From DASYTH01 sp045806965 (GTDB taxonomy: Bacteria; Actinomycetota; Actinomycetes; Mycobacteriales; Pseudonocardiaceae), in contig JBJMIG010000099.1 of assembly GCA_045806965.1 (NCBI GenBank), positions 62,001-126,000 of the forward strand: 64,000 nt of DNA. The letters are read 5' to 3'. A program made the translations under genes and the position numbers. This document shows, in pieces, positions 6,839 through 16,007 of this stretch (position 1 is the first letter of the stretch; each line of letters starts with the position of its first letter). The notes under the pieces were generated by a model. That model had not been told where the DNA came from, did no database searches, and saw nothing but the letters and a program-made list of their open reading frames with translations.

Positions 6839-9523
6839 TCACCTCCCTACGCGTGTCGCGATGGCGGCTGCCGCGGCGCGGGATGCGCCGGGGCGGTTCT
6901 CGGGTCGCGCCGCGAGCGGCGCCGGCAGCCACGGGCGTGCGGCGTCGTCGCGCAGGCGCAGGAGGAAGTCCAGAATGCCGGCCGCGCCGTGACCGTAGTC
7001 GTCGCCTCGGCCGGGGTCCGCGATCGCCAGCCGACCGTGCTTGGTGCGCTGGGCGAGGATTACGCCGGCGATGTGGTGCGCGTACCGGCGATATCGCCGA
7101 TCACCGCTCTGTTGCGCCATGTCCATGAGAAACTGGCCCGCTCCCGCGAGGCCGCAGCAAGCGCCCACCGGGTGTCTCCACGGGTCGGCGACAACCGTCT
7201 CGGCCGCCTGCTCGGCGTGCGCAAGGAAGCGGTCGTCGCCGGTCCGAGCACTCAGCCGCAGGAGGAACTCCCCGATGCCGGACGGGCCGTTGCACCAGAA
7301 CGTCTCGATCCCACGCCTGCCATCGACGTCGAGCGGCCACGTCGCCCGGCCCTCCGTAACGCCTGCCGCACTCACGATGATGTGCCCGATCACGTGCGCG
7401 GCTTCGGTGAATCGTTCCGCATCAGAGCTGTCTGTGATTTCCGCTGCCGCGACAAGAAACGCTCCGACTCCGGCCAAGCCATGACCGAAGCCCAGCGGGG
7501 TTCCGGATTCCGCGGCCAGCGCGGGCGTGTCCAATAGGGAGCCGGCGTAGCCGAGAGCGCGCTGCCGCACGGCCTCGTCACCGGTCTGCTGCCAGAGGTA
7601 AACATGAAGCAGGCCGGCGCCGGCCAATCCGTGGGTGACGTCGAACCGGACTGCCTCCGTGGGCAAAGCTTTCGCGAGCCCAACCGCACGGTCCCGCAGC
7701 CCTTGATCGTGCAAGAGTTCGGCGGCGTCGAACAACGCCCACGCGGTGCCCGCTCGGCCGAAACACAGTCCCGGCAGCAGACGTGGCACCGACGTATCGA
7801 GTCTCTTCTCGATCCACGCGGCCGCGTCGCGGACCGTCTCCATGTGGCGATCGGAGTTGGTCGCTCGCGCGGACCTGGTCAGGACCGCAAGCACACCGGC
7901 CGCGCCCGGCCAAGCGGCGCACGGATCGTTATGCTTGTCGTACGCCCAACTGCGCCGCCACAGATAGCGGTTCTCGGGAGTCATGTGTTCCCGGAGCTCG
8001 ACGATGCCGTCGTCGAGGAAGCTGTCGAGGATCGGGTTGCGTAGCAAGGCGACCGCCGAACCGGCGAGGCGCCGGCCGGCACGGGCCGGGCTCACCTGCT
8101 TCTGCCGCGAGCGGCCTGCCATCGCAAGCGTCCACCGCGTTCGTGGATCCGACCGCGTCAGGCCCTCAACGACGTCCGCATGCTCGGTTAGCCCGGGGTA
8201 GGTGGCTGCGATCGCGTCGAGGACGCGCTCCTGACCGCTGAGCCAACGACCGTCGAGCCCGGTGAGGTTGTGAAAGATCGTGGCGCCCAGGCTGTAGCAG
8301 TCCAGGGTAGGCGAAGCGGCGAGCGCGTTCGACGACCAACGCGCGGACAACACCTCCGGAGCGGCGAAGCCTTCGGTGGCCGCCCGGCAGCCATCTCCGA
8401 TCCGCACAACGTGTTCGACGTCGACGAGCCGCAGCTGCCGGTCCGGTCCGACCATCACGTTCTGAGGCTTGAGGTCACACAGGACGAAGCCCGCGTCGTG
8501 AACCTGCTGCACCGAGCCGATCAACCGCTCCACGAGCAGCCCGGCTTCTTCGCGGTGCCGGTTCGCCCACACATCCATGGGCTCGCCGTCGATCAGTTCC
8601 TCGGCAAGGAAAAGATCACCTTGCTGTTCGAACAATGCGACCTTCCTCGGAGCGACACCAAGCGGACGAAGGTGGTCGAGCATCGCCGCCTCGCGGCGCA
8701 GCTCGTCGCGTACGTCGGTGCCGTTCAGGCGCGCCCCGACATGCGCTCGGGCCTGCTTGATGACGACGTCCGATCCGGTGGTCTCGTCAACCGCCCGGTA
8801 GACACCGCCCTTGTTGGCCTGCCGGATCGCCCGCGCCACCCGGAAGCGGCCGACGAGCAGGACGGAGTCCGCCTCGGTCACCGACGGTGGGTCGTCGGCG
8901 AAAGCCGATGGCGCCCAAGCCGGAGGGCAGAACCAGGCCTTGCGCTCGTCCGTGAAGCGATGCCCATCGGGGTCGTACACGCGGGTCTCGAAAACGCCGT
9001 TGTCGGTGAAGACCGGCTCGCCGCTGAACTCCCCGTAGCGGTAGTGGACGAGGCTTCCCGGTCGGAACGGCCGGTCGGACAGAATCCTAGGACCGGCGAG
9101 ATCGACCGTCGCCACGTGCAGGGCCTGCGCCAATCGCCGGAACTGCTCCTGGTCCGCAGGATAGACGGTGACGAACTTCCCACCCGAGGAGCGCTCACAT
9201 CGCCCGTCGACGAGCTGCGCGACCTGGCGGAGATCCCGGGCGAACTTGAAGCTGCATCCCTCGGCAATGAGGACATCGGCAACGCGGGCGAGAACCACGG
9301 GGGCCGACAGCGGCGTCGCCGCGACGTGCAGCTTCCAGCCGTGCGAACGGGGGTGGTGGTTCGGCGACGTTACCTCACACCAGATCTCGGTGGCTGTGGT
9401 CGTCCATTCCAGCGCGTTGTGTCGCGTCAGTTCGGCTTGCAGCAGGTCAGCCAGGATCGCCGCGTCGTACGAATGCTCGAGCTCGGAGTATCGGTGCTCA
9501 GAGTTCAGCGTCAGTCGATCCAT
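6839..9523 (-). CDS. Class IV-like lanthipeptide synthetase (lyase-kinase-cyclase)
   Basis: An 894-residue, three-domain enzyme that phosphorylates Ser/Thr of the precursor, eliminates phosphate and forms thioether rings. Residues about 1-210 match the OspF-like lyase of LanKC/LanL proteins (HGWKLHVAATPLSA, SFKF, GKFVTVYP, SDRPFRPGSLVHYRYG). About 222-480 is a Ser/Thr-kinase fold with VIKQ (Lys256), CDLKPQN (Asp350) and VDVE (Asp368, replacing DFG). About 500-860 is a LanC cyclase with WCNG (Cys744) and ACCG (Cys789, Cys790). These are zinc ligands that true class III cyclases lack, so class IV is favoured, with CCG replacing the usual CHG. I chose the ATG at 9523 because the conserved N-terminus begins there. 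In-frame starts at 9562 and 9610 are possible but have no better ribosome site. The stop lies 5 bases before the precursor ATG. Confidence 0.9.
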   Translation of the reverse strand: MDRLTLNSEHRYSELEHSYDAAILADLLQAELTRHNALEWTTTATEIWCEVTSPNHHPRSHGWKLHVAATPLSAPVVLARVADVLIAEGCSFKFARDLRQVAQLVDGRCERSSGGKFVTVYPADQEQFRRLAQALHVATVDLAGPRILSDRPFRPGSLVHYRYGEFSGEPVFTDNGVFETRVYDPDGHRFTDERKAWFCPPAWAPSAFADDPPSVTEADSVLLVGRFRVARAIRQANKGGVYRAVDETTGSDVVIKQARAHVGARLNGTDVRDELRREAAMLDHLRPLGVAPRKVALFEQQGDLFLAEELIDGEPMDVWANRHREEAGLLVERLIGSVQQVHDAGFVLCDLKPQNVMVGPDRQLRLVDVEHVVRIGDGCRAATEGFAAPEVLSARWSSNALAASPTLDCYSLGATIFHNLTGLDGRWLSGQERVLDAIAATYPGLTEHADVVEGLTRSDPRTRWTLAMAGRSRQKQVSPARAGRRLAGSAVALLRNPILDSFLDDGIVELREHMTPENRYLWRRSWAYDKHNDPCAAWPGAAGVLAVLTRSARATNSDRHMETVRDAAAWIEKRLDTSVPRLLPGLCFGRAGTAWALFDAAELLHDQGLRDRAVGLAKALPTEAVRFDVTHGLAGAGLLHVYLWQQTGDEAVRQRALGYAGSLLDTPALAAESGTPLGFGHGLAGVGAFLVAAAEITDSSDAERFTEAAHVIGHIIVSAAGVTEGRATWPLDVDGRRGIETFWCNGPSGIGEFLLRLSARTGDDRFLAHAEQAAETVVADPWRHPVGACCGLAGAGQFLMDMAQQSGDRRYRRYAHHIAGVILAQRTKHGRLAIADPGRGDDYGHGAAGILDFLLRLRDDAARPWLPAPLAARPENRPGASRAAAAAIATRVGR

Positions 9524-9674
9524 TGCCAGCTCTTTTCGTGCCTCAGCGGTCCGCGAAGCCATTCCGCTGTACCTGCAATCAAGTAGCACGCGCCGACGGG
9601 CCAAACGCACGCATCCCGACCGAATCCGAACGGGCCGACGACTTCGCGGATGGGGACCGACACGAACAAGCCGG

Positions 9675-12284
9675 TCACCGCTGTTCGCGGCCGTTGTCCT
9701 GGATGGCGTTGAGGTGGGCGCGGATCCGGTCGGCCTCCGGCATGCCGAGGTCGGTGTAGAGGGTCAGGGCGTGCTGGTAGTGGTGGCGGGCGCGGCCAGG
9801 GTCGCTGAGGGTGTGGTGGGCGTGGCCGAGACCGGTGTGGGCGCGGGCATGCTGGAATCGGTCGCCGATGTCGGAGGCGATGGTGTGAGCGGCGGTGTGG
9901 CGGGTGAGTGCGTCGGCGGGACGGCCGCTCGTGCGCGCGGCTTCGCCGAGGCCATTGAGCGTCCAGGCTTCACCGTTGCGTTGGCCGGTCTCGTGGAAGA
10001 TGGCCATTGCTTGTTGATGGTGATCGTTGGCTTGGGCGGGCTGGCCCCGATGGGTGTGGAGAATGCCGAGGCTGTCCAGCACCCAGGCTTCACCGGTGCG
10101 GTCACCGGTGTCGCGGCACAGGGCCAGAGCCTGCAGGAGGTGGTCGATGGCCGGCCCGTAGCGGCCAAGCCGTGCCTCGGCCTCACCGAGGTTGTTCAGC
10201 ACCCAGGCTTCGCCGGTGCGGTCACCGGCCTGTCGGCAGCGGACCAGTGCCCGCTCGTGGTATTCGGCGGCGAGCTCGTTTCGGCCCAGCCGCGCCTCGA
10301 TGATGCCGAGGTTGTTCAGCGCGTCGACTTCGCCTGTGGCGTCGCCGACCTGCCGGCTCAGGGCCAAGACCTGCTTGTGGTACTCGGTGGCCGGGCCGTA
10401 TCGGCCAAGCGTTCCCTCGATGTTGCCGAGGTTGCCGAGGGCGCGGGCTTGGCCGACCGGGTCGCCGGCCAGCTGGAACAGGTGCAGCGCATCCTTGAGG
10501 TGCTCGGCTGCCGGCCCGTACTGGCCCAACCGTAGGTGAGCGATGCCGGTGTTGGCCTGCGCGTGGGCTTGTCCAGTCCGATCGTTGGTGTGCTGGGCAG
10601 CGTGGCGGGCGTGGCCGTGGACGGTCAGGGCGTCGGTGTGATAGCCGCCGGCGAGGTAGCGAAACAGCGTAGTGGACAGACCGATGGTGTGGGTGAGCAA
10701 GTTGTGGGCGGCGGTGTGCGCGGCGACGGCGACCAGGGTGGGGCGTTCGGTGTCAAGCCAGGTGCGGGCGGTGTCCGGGTCGCTCAGGGTGGGCGTTGGA
10801 GTGCCGGGTGGCGGGATGCGTGGCCGCCGGTGCGCCTCGGCGGGGTAAAGGGTGTCCATCGCGGTGGCGGTGGTGGCGAGGTAGTAGTCGAACAGGCGGG
10901 TCAGCGCGTCGCGGCGTTCGGGTGGGGGGTCTACGTCGCTGGCCCGGCCGGCGGCGTAGGCATGGATCACATCGTGGAAGGTGTACCGGCCGGGGGTGCG
11001 TTGTTGCAGCAGATGATCCCGGCACAACTGGTGCAGGTGGGTCCGGACGGTGGACAGTGCGCCGTCGGCAAGGGCCGCAGCGGCGTAGGCGTCAAGGTCC
11101 TGGCCGGGGTGCAGCGCCGCCAGTCGTAGCAGTCGTTGCCGGTCGGCCGGTAGGTGCTGGTAGGACAGCTTGAGGGCAAGTTCGACGCCGCTGTCCAGCC
11201 GTCGGCAGCCGTGGTGTTCGTCGAGCCGCTCGGCGTGGTCGGTGAGGGTCCAGCCCGGTGTGCCGCGGATATGTGCGGTGACCAGCCCAAGGGCCAAGGG
11301 CAGGTAGCCGCAGCGCCGGGCGATCCGGGCCGCGGCGTTCGGGTCGGGACCGACAGGGACCTGGGGCGCGGCCCGAGTCAGGAATTCCAGGGCCTCGCCA
11401 GGGGTGAATACGTCCACCGTGAGGTGTGTCGCGAGGTGCAGGCCGGTGAGGCTTCGTCGGCTGGTGACCAGCGCGGGGCAGCCCGGGGTTTCCGGGAGTA
11501 AAGGACGGACTTGGTCTTCGTTGGCAGCATTGTCGAGCACGACCAGGGTATGGGTGCCGTCGAGACGGCGGCGGTAGGCGGCGGTGCGCGCGGCCAGGTC
11601 GTGTGGGATCTGGTGACCGGGCACTCCCAGTAGACGGAGAAAGGCCTCGAGGACGGCGACCGGGTCCGCCGGTGGCTGGGCGAGGTCGGGGTGGAAACCG
11701 CGAAGGTCGACGAACAGGATCCGGTCGATCGACTGGTCGTGGGCGAGGAGGTGTCCAGCATGGATGGCGAGTTGGGTCTTGCCGACTCCGGCCATGCCGG
11801 CGATCGCCGAGATCACTACCGTCCCGCCATTGCCGGTGCCTTGGTGTAGGGCCCGCTGGAGCCAGTCGAGCTCGCTGGTCCGGCCGGTGAACCCGGCCGG
11901 GGCCCGTGGAAGGGTGTCTTGGACCCGGACCTGCGCCGCCGCCTTGGCCTGCCCGCCGATCACTTGCAGCGCCTGCCGCCATTGCGTCACATACCCCACG
12001 TCCGGGTGCAGCGCCTGCACCACCGCCATGATCAGGTCTGGTTTCAACCGCCGCCGGCCGGGCCGGAAACAGTCGACAATGGTGGTCTTCCCCGCCAGTT
12101 CACCGGCTGGCCGGCCGGCCGCGGTCCACGACGCGTTGACCCGGTCTTTGATCCACTCATACGACGGGTTGTCGGCCCAGACCTTCAACAACCGCAACCG
12201 CTCAACGAGGTCGTCGAGGGTAGTGGCCTGTCCAGGGTCGGGCAGCTCCACGAATGTGTCGACCCGATGGTGCGGGGACGGCAT
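9675..12284 (-). CDS. STAND regulator: HTH-like, NB-ARC, TPR
   Basis: An 869-residue signal-transduction ATPase. The first 110 residues (TLDDLVERLRLLKVWADNPSYEWIKDRVN...) form a helical, Xre-like N-terminal domain common in actinomycete NB-ARC proteins. About 125-420 is NB-ARC (GFTGR, P-loop GMAGVGKT, LVVLDNA, ALVTSRR, GYLPLAL). The C-terminal 320 residues contain at least seven TPR units (GNLGNIEGTLGRYGPATEYHKQ..., NNLGEAEARLGRY...). The ATG follows GAGGTGAG. It is on the same strand as, and directly upstream of, the lanthipeptide synthetase (151 bases to the chosen start). That makes it the best candidate for the cluster's regulator, possibly co-transcribed. No DNA-binding specificity can be read from sequence. 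Confidence 0.88.
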   Translation of the reverse strand: MPSPHHRVDTFVELPDPGQATTLDDLVERLRLLKVWADNPSYEWIKDRVNASWTAAGRPAGELAGKTTIVDCFRPGRRRLKPDLIMAVVQALHPDVGYVTQWRQALQVIGGQAKAAAQVRVQDTLPRAPAGFTGRTSELDWLQRALHQGTGNGGTVVISAIAGMAGVGKTQLAIHAGHLLAHDQSIDRILFVDLRGFHPDLAQPPADPVAVLEAFLRLLGVPGHQIPHDLAARTAAYRRRLDGTHTLVVLDNAANEDQVRPLLPETPGCPALVTSRRSLTGLHLATHLTVDVFTPGEALEFLTRAAPQVPVGPDPNAAARIARRCGYLPLALGLVTAHIRGTPGWTLTDHAERLDEHHGCRRLDSGVELALKLSYQHLPADRQRLLRLAALHPGQDLDAYAAAALADGALSTVRTHLHQLCRDHLLQQRTPGRYTFHDVIHAYAAGRASDVDPPPERRDALTRLFDYYLATTATAMDTLYPAEAHRRPRIPPPGTPTPTLSDPDTARTWLDTERPTLVAVAAHTAAHNLLTHTIGLSTTLFRYLAGGYHTDALTVHGHARHAAQHTNDRTGQAHAQANTGIAHLRLGQYGPAAEHLKDALHLFQLAGDPVGQARALGNLGNIEGTLGRYGPATEYHKQVLALSRQVGDATGEVDALNNLGIIEARLGRNELAAEYHERALVRCRQAGDRTGEAWVLNNLGEAEARLGRYGPAIDHLLQALALCRDTGDRTGEAWVLDSLGILHTHRGQPAQANDHHQQAMAIFHETGQRNGEAWTLNGLGEAARTSGRPADALTRHTAAHTIASDIGDRFQHARAHTGLGHAHHTLSDPGRARHHYQHALTLYTDLGMPEADRIRAHLNAIQDNGREQR

Positions 12285-12532
12285 AGCTCACCTCATGGAC
12301 CACCGATGCTGATGGCGTTCGGCCGAAGATCATCAGAGGTGACCGCGCACCGTGTCTCGGTCTTCTGTCCGGTCTGTCGGTATTCCATCCGTCTCACGGC
12401 GGCGTCCTCAAAGGGGTGCGATGCCCGGCCACGGAGCCGCGGCGCGGCGAGCTCGCCGCCTTTGTCGGTTAGCATTGTCAACAACCATGCCCGCAAATGC
12501 GCCGACGCGTCCACCGCACCCGGAGCTTTCAT

Positions 12533-12796
12533 TCAAGAACGGAACCTGGTTTGAAAGTCTCCGGGCAGCCGGGGGATCCTCAGCGCGAGAGTGGGGGGTA
12601 GTGCGCCGGTCGGTCTAACGCTTTCAGCGGGCTTGTGGGTGGTACTGCTCGTTGTGCCTGCCGCTGACTGTCCGGTGGAACTGTCACATCCCGATGCCGC
12701 GATAGCCGCACTGATCAGTATGGCCACCAAGGTCCCTGTGTTGGCCTGCCTCGATGCTCCTATATGCCGACTTGTGACGGAGTTCTTCTGGTACAC
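12533..12796 (-). CDS. Small lipoprotein, function unknown
   Basis: An 87-residue product with a long polar n-region, a hydrophobic stretch (LVAILISAAIAA) and a lipobox-like ASGC near residue 37. It should be lipid-anchored outside the membrane. The mature part is a short Ser/Thr/Pro-rich linker (CDSSTGQSAAGTTSSTTHKP) and about 30 further residues without a recognisable fold. Many actinobacterial lipoproteins begin this way and then have a 120-residue domain, so this may be a truncated relative. It starts at GTG behind GGGGGTAGCT. It lies upstream of the STAND gene on the same strand, 248 bases away. Confidence 0.5.
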   Translation of the reverse strand: MYQKNSVTSRHIGASRQANTGTLVAILISAAIAASGCDSSTGQSAAGTTSSTTHKPAESVRPTGALPPTLALRIPRLPGDFQTRFRS

Positions 12797-13137
12797 AGCT
12801 ACCCCCGTTTCATAAAGCAGAGTTTGTAGTGGCTGCTACGCGGTCAACTGCTTGCACAATGGAAGACGCGGAACCTGGTAGAACGTTGCATCCGGCGACC
12901 CGCACCGGGCGAACCAGGGAGCGGCGGGCCAGTCTGGTTGAGGACAGAACGGGTCCGAAGGGGGCAGCGTCCTGTCGTTCGTTACCATTGCTCTGTTGAT
13001 TCGCAGGCGACTAATCAGGCCGGCCCGTGACTGGTCCGTCACGTGCCGCGGATGCCGGTCCAGCGCCTCGACTGCCGGGTGAAGGTTCCGGATACTCGGC
13101 CCGGTGACGCTGAACAGCACTCATGCCTCCTCCGGTC
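12797..13137 (-). other. Stretch between the small secreted peptide and the lipoprotein
   Basis: No gene is certain here. A minus-strand frame from GTG 13120 to 12836 would give 94 residues starting MLFSVTGPSIRNLHPAVEAL, with GGAGGAGG five bases upstream. An overlapping ATG frame would give 37 residues. Neither has a recognisable domain, signal peptide or usual composition. The strong ribosome site directly after the secreted-peptide stop suggests something was, or is, translated here. A decayed second gene of that small operon is as likely as a live one. Confidence 0.3.
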
Positions 13138-13287
13138 TCATTCCGCCGAGCGTGCGCCGACCCCGGTGAGCGCGCCGGACGTGGCCTGCGTCGGGTCTCC
13201 CCCCTCCTCCGGCGAAGCATTCGCAGGGATCCCGCCAACCAACACAACGACAACCACGGCGAGCGCGGTCAGAAATTTTCGACCCAT
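13138..13287 (-). CDS. Very small secreted peptide
   Basis: A 49-residue frame, short enough to be missed by gene finders. ATG at 13287 follows GGAGGCAACAAAG, a textbook ribosome site. The product has a compact signal peptide (MGRKFLTALAVVVVVLVGG, then IPANA|S), cut near residue 24. This leaves a 25-residue, cysteine-free acidic and glycine-rich peptide (SPEEGGDPTQATSGALTGVG...). Short secreted peptides beside STAND/TPR regulators can act as signals, but here that is only a possibility. It could also be the N-terminal stump of a longer gene, since GGAGGAGG and further frames follow at once. It lies between two STAND regulator genes on the same strand. Confidence 0.55.
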   Translation of the reverse strand: MGRKFLTALAVVVVVLVGGIPANASPEEGGDPTQATSGALTGVGARSAE

Positions 13288-13568
13288 CTTTGTTGCCTCC
13301 GTTACCGCCGTTTGGAAATTTCATGATCTCGCCAGGTCGCTGGTCGAACCCGGTATAGAAGTAGTGTCACGGCCGCAGACCTGTTTGGTGGGAAAACCGG
13401 AGATTGCCGGACACGGGAATGCCCTGTGCTGCTTGGGCATGGGTGTCGGTCCGCGAGGGCACCGGACAGCTCCGGACAAGCGGACGATCGGACGGGGCAG
13501 TAATGGTCGTCGGGTCTGCTCGTGATCGTCGCCATGACGAACCTCATCGACCGGCGGACCAAGACCGA

Positions 13569-16007
13569 TCAGTCCCGCTGGCCGCCCGGCGCTGCTGCCC
13601 CGGCCTGGACCGGCGTGTCCGGACACGCCGCGAGCAGGTGGAGCTTGTTGCGGATCTGCGCGGCCTCGGGATGGGCCAGTTCATCGAGGATGTCGGCGGC
13701 GATCTGCCAGTTGGTTCGGGCGGCGTCGGGATCGCCAGCAGCGTGCTTGGTGTCGCCGAGGTAGGCCAGGCAGGTCGCTTCGGTGAAGCGGTTGCCGGTG
13801 GCACGGAACAGGTCGAGCGCCTGCCGGTAGCGGCTGATCGCCTGGTCGTACTGGCCGAGTTGGTGGTGGACGTAGCCAATGCTGTCCAAGGTGTGGGCCT
13901 CCCCGTAGAGGTCACCGATGTTCTGCTGGAGGGTGAGCGCCTGCTGACAGTGGTCCAGGGCACGTTGATGCTGACCGAGTCTGGCCTGGTACCAACCGAT
14001 GGTGTTGAGCGCGCGCGCCTGGTCGACCCGGTTGCCGGCGGCTCGGGAGTGATCGAACGCTGCCCGTGCGTGGCCGAGCGCATCCTGGTAGCGACCCTGC
14101 TCACCGGCGATCCACGCAAGGCTCTCCTGGATCAGCGCGGCTCCCGGCCGGTCGCCGAGTGTGTCGAACAGGTCGAGCGCGTGCAGGTAGTGCTCGCGGG
14201 CATCATCCAATCGTCCGGACCCTGCGGCGGCGAGACCGAGACCGCGGTGGGCATAGCCCTGCCCGCGCTGGTCGGCCAATCGTCGTGCGGCCGCCAGGGC
14301 GATGTCCTGGGCACCGGCCTGGTCCTGCCAATGTCCGCGCCGGTGCAGGAAGGCGGTAAGCGTCCAGGCCAGTTGCCAGCAGTGGGTGTCCAATCTCGCC
14401 ATGGCGGCCTGCTCGACCGCGGCGAGCAGGACCGCGCGTTCGGCGGTGAACCAGGCCATCGCCCGGTCGTGGTCGTCGAGCCCACCGGGCTCGACCAGCG
14501 GTGGGGTCGTCACCACATCCTCGCCGAGGTCGTGGTGCGGGTCGAGCACCGCAGCGGCTGCGCGGGCGGTGCGCAGATAGTGCTCAATCAGCCTGCGCAC
14601 CGCGAGCTGACGTTGCTCGGCGCTGTCCACGGTGTGCGTCTCGTCGTGGGCGTAAGCGCGCAGCAGGTCGTGAAAGTCGTACCGGCCCGGGGCACGCTCG
14701 GTGATCAGGTGGGCGCGGACCAGTTCGTCGCGCACGGCACCGGCATCCTGGGCCGGGAGTTCCGCGAGGCTCGCCATGGCGGGTAGGCCAAAGTCCGGGC
14801 CGGGATGCAGCCCCAACAGGCGGAACAGGTGCGCCGCCGCCGTGCTCAACGTTCGGTAGGACCAGGAGAACACCAGTCGGATGTCGGTGGTCGGGTCACC
14901 GCCACGTAAGGCGTCGAACGTGTCCGCGGTGGCACGGAGCTCGGCGACGATCTGCCGCAGTGACCAGCCGGGTTGGGTGGCGGCCCGCGCGGCGACGACG
15001 GCCAGGGCCAGCGGCAGCCGCGCGCACCGGGCGATCAGTTCCTCCACCGCGTCTGGCTCTGCTGTCGTCCGGTAGGTGCCGAGGCGGCGGATCAGCAGTT
15101 CCCTTGCCTCCTGCGTGGAGAGCAGGTCCAGGGTCAACGGGTGGGCGCCTTCGATGGCGACCAGCGGGAGGAGCTGATTGCGGCTGGTCACCACCACCAG
15201 GCATCCGGCCACCCCGGGGAGCAGCGGCCGGACCTGCTCCACATCGCGCGCGTTGTCCAGTACGACAAGAATCCGTTTGCCGGCAAGCACACTGCGGTAC
15301 AGACCGATCCGCGCCGCCAGGTCGGCCGGCATCCGCTCAACCGGAATCCCCAGCATCTCAAGGAATCCACGGATCGCCTCGCTCGGGTCAAGCACCGATC
15401 CGCCGGGGTCGAACCCCCGAAGGTTCACGTAGAGCTGCCCGTCCGGAAATTTCTCAGCGACCCGGTGTGCCCAGTGCGTGGCCAGCGTTGTCTTACCAAC
15501 CCCGGCGGATCCGTCGATCGCAATGATCAGGTTTTCCGAACGCGTCCAGCTCGCCAGCAGGAAATCCAGCTCTGCCAGCGGCTCTTCGCGATCAACGAAT
15601 CCCGCTACCGCGGCCGGCAACAACGCCGGCACGACCGGCGCCGCGTTCGGCGGCACCGCGTCAGAAGGCCGGGTCTCGCCTGGGACGCGCCCACCATCGT
15701 GGCCGAAAGCGTGCTCCAGCAACGCGAACCGTGGTCGCCAATACTCCTCCACCCCGATCCGCAATGACAGCCGGTCAACCCGCCCGTGCGTGGCGGCGTG
15801 CCGGTGAATTCCGTCGATCAGGCCGCTGATCACCCGCCAGTCCGGCAGGCGCCGTATCCGGCCGTTGAGAATCGCCCATATCTGGCTCTTGCTCAACGTC
15901 AGTTGACGTTCCAGCTCGCGCAGGCTTGGGCCATCGGCCTGGGTCCACAGCAACCGAAGATCAGCACACAACAACGTGAGCAAATCCCGTGCGGGTTGAG
16001 CAACCAT
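13569..16007 (-). CDS. STAND regulator: HTH-like, NB-ARC, TPR (second copy)
   Basis: An 812-residue relative of the gene at 9.7-12.3 kb, clearly diverged from it. The N-terminus (SLRELERQLTLSKSQIWAILNGRIRRLPDW) is an Xre-like helix-turn-helix. The NB-ARC core has GFVDREEPLAELD, P-loop DGSAGVGKTTLA, ILVVLDNARDVEQVRPLLPG, VVVTSRNQL and CARLPLAL. The C-terminal third carries TPR repeats ending GYVHHQLGQYDQAISRYRQ... and LGDTKHAAGDPDAA. I chose ATG 16007 because GGGGGATC lies 5-10 bases upstream and the conserved domain starts there. The open frame continues 74 codons further without homology. The NB-ARC part resembles the AfsR-type protein at 0.9-4.1 kb more than its neighbour, but it has no BTAD domain. 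Confidence 0.87.
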   Translation of the reverse strand: MVAQPARDLLTLLCADLRLLWTQADGPSLRELERQLTLSKSQIWAILNGRIRRLPDWRVISGLIDGIHRHAATHGRVDRLSLRIGVEEYWRPRFALLEHAFGHDGGRVPGETRPSDAVPPNAAPVVPALLPAAVAGFVDREEPLAELDFLLASWTRSENLIIAIDGSAGVGKTTLATHWAHRVAEKFPDGQLYVNLRGFDPGGSVLDPSEAIRGFLEMLGIPVERMPADLAARIGLYRSVLAGKRILVVLDNARDVEQVRPLLPGVAGCLVVVTSRNQLLPLVAIEGAHPLTLDLLSTQEARELLIRRLGTYRTTAEPDAVEELIARCARLPLALAVVAARAATQPGWSLRQIVAELRATADTFDALRGGDPTTDIRLVFSWSYRTLSTAAAHLFRLLGLHPGPDFGLPAMASLAELPAQDAGAVRDELVRAHLITERAPGRYDFHDLLRAYAHDETHTVDSAEQRQLAVRRLIEHYLRTARAAAAVLDPHHDLGEDVVTTPPLVEPGGLDDHDRAMAWFTAERAVLLAAVEQAAMARLDTHCWQLAWTLTAFLHRRGHWQDQAGAQDIALAAARRLADQRGQGYAHRGLGLAAAGSGRLDDAREHYLHALDLFDTLGDRPGAALIQESLAWIAGEQGRYQDALGHARAAFDHSRAAGNRVDQARALNTIGWYQARLGQHQRALDHCQQALTLQQNIGDLYGEAHTLDSIGYVHHQLGQYDQAISRYRQALDLFRATGNRFTEATCLAYLGDTKHAAGDPDAARTNWQIAADILDELAHPEAAQIRNKLHLLAACPDTPVQAGAAAPGGQRD

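Noticed and set aside
12293..12532. 79-codon minus-strand frame after the lipoprotein
   Set aside because: No ribosome site or domain; it may be just the trailing part of a decayed lipoprotein gene.
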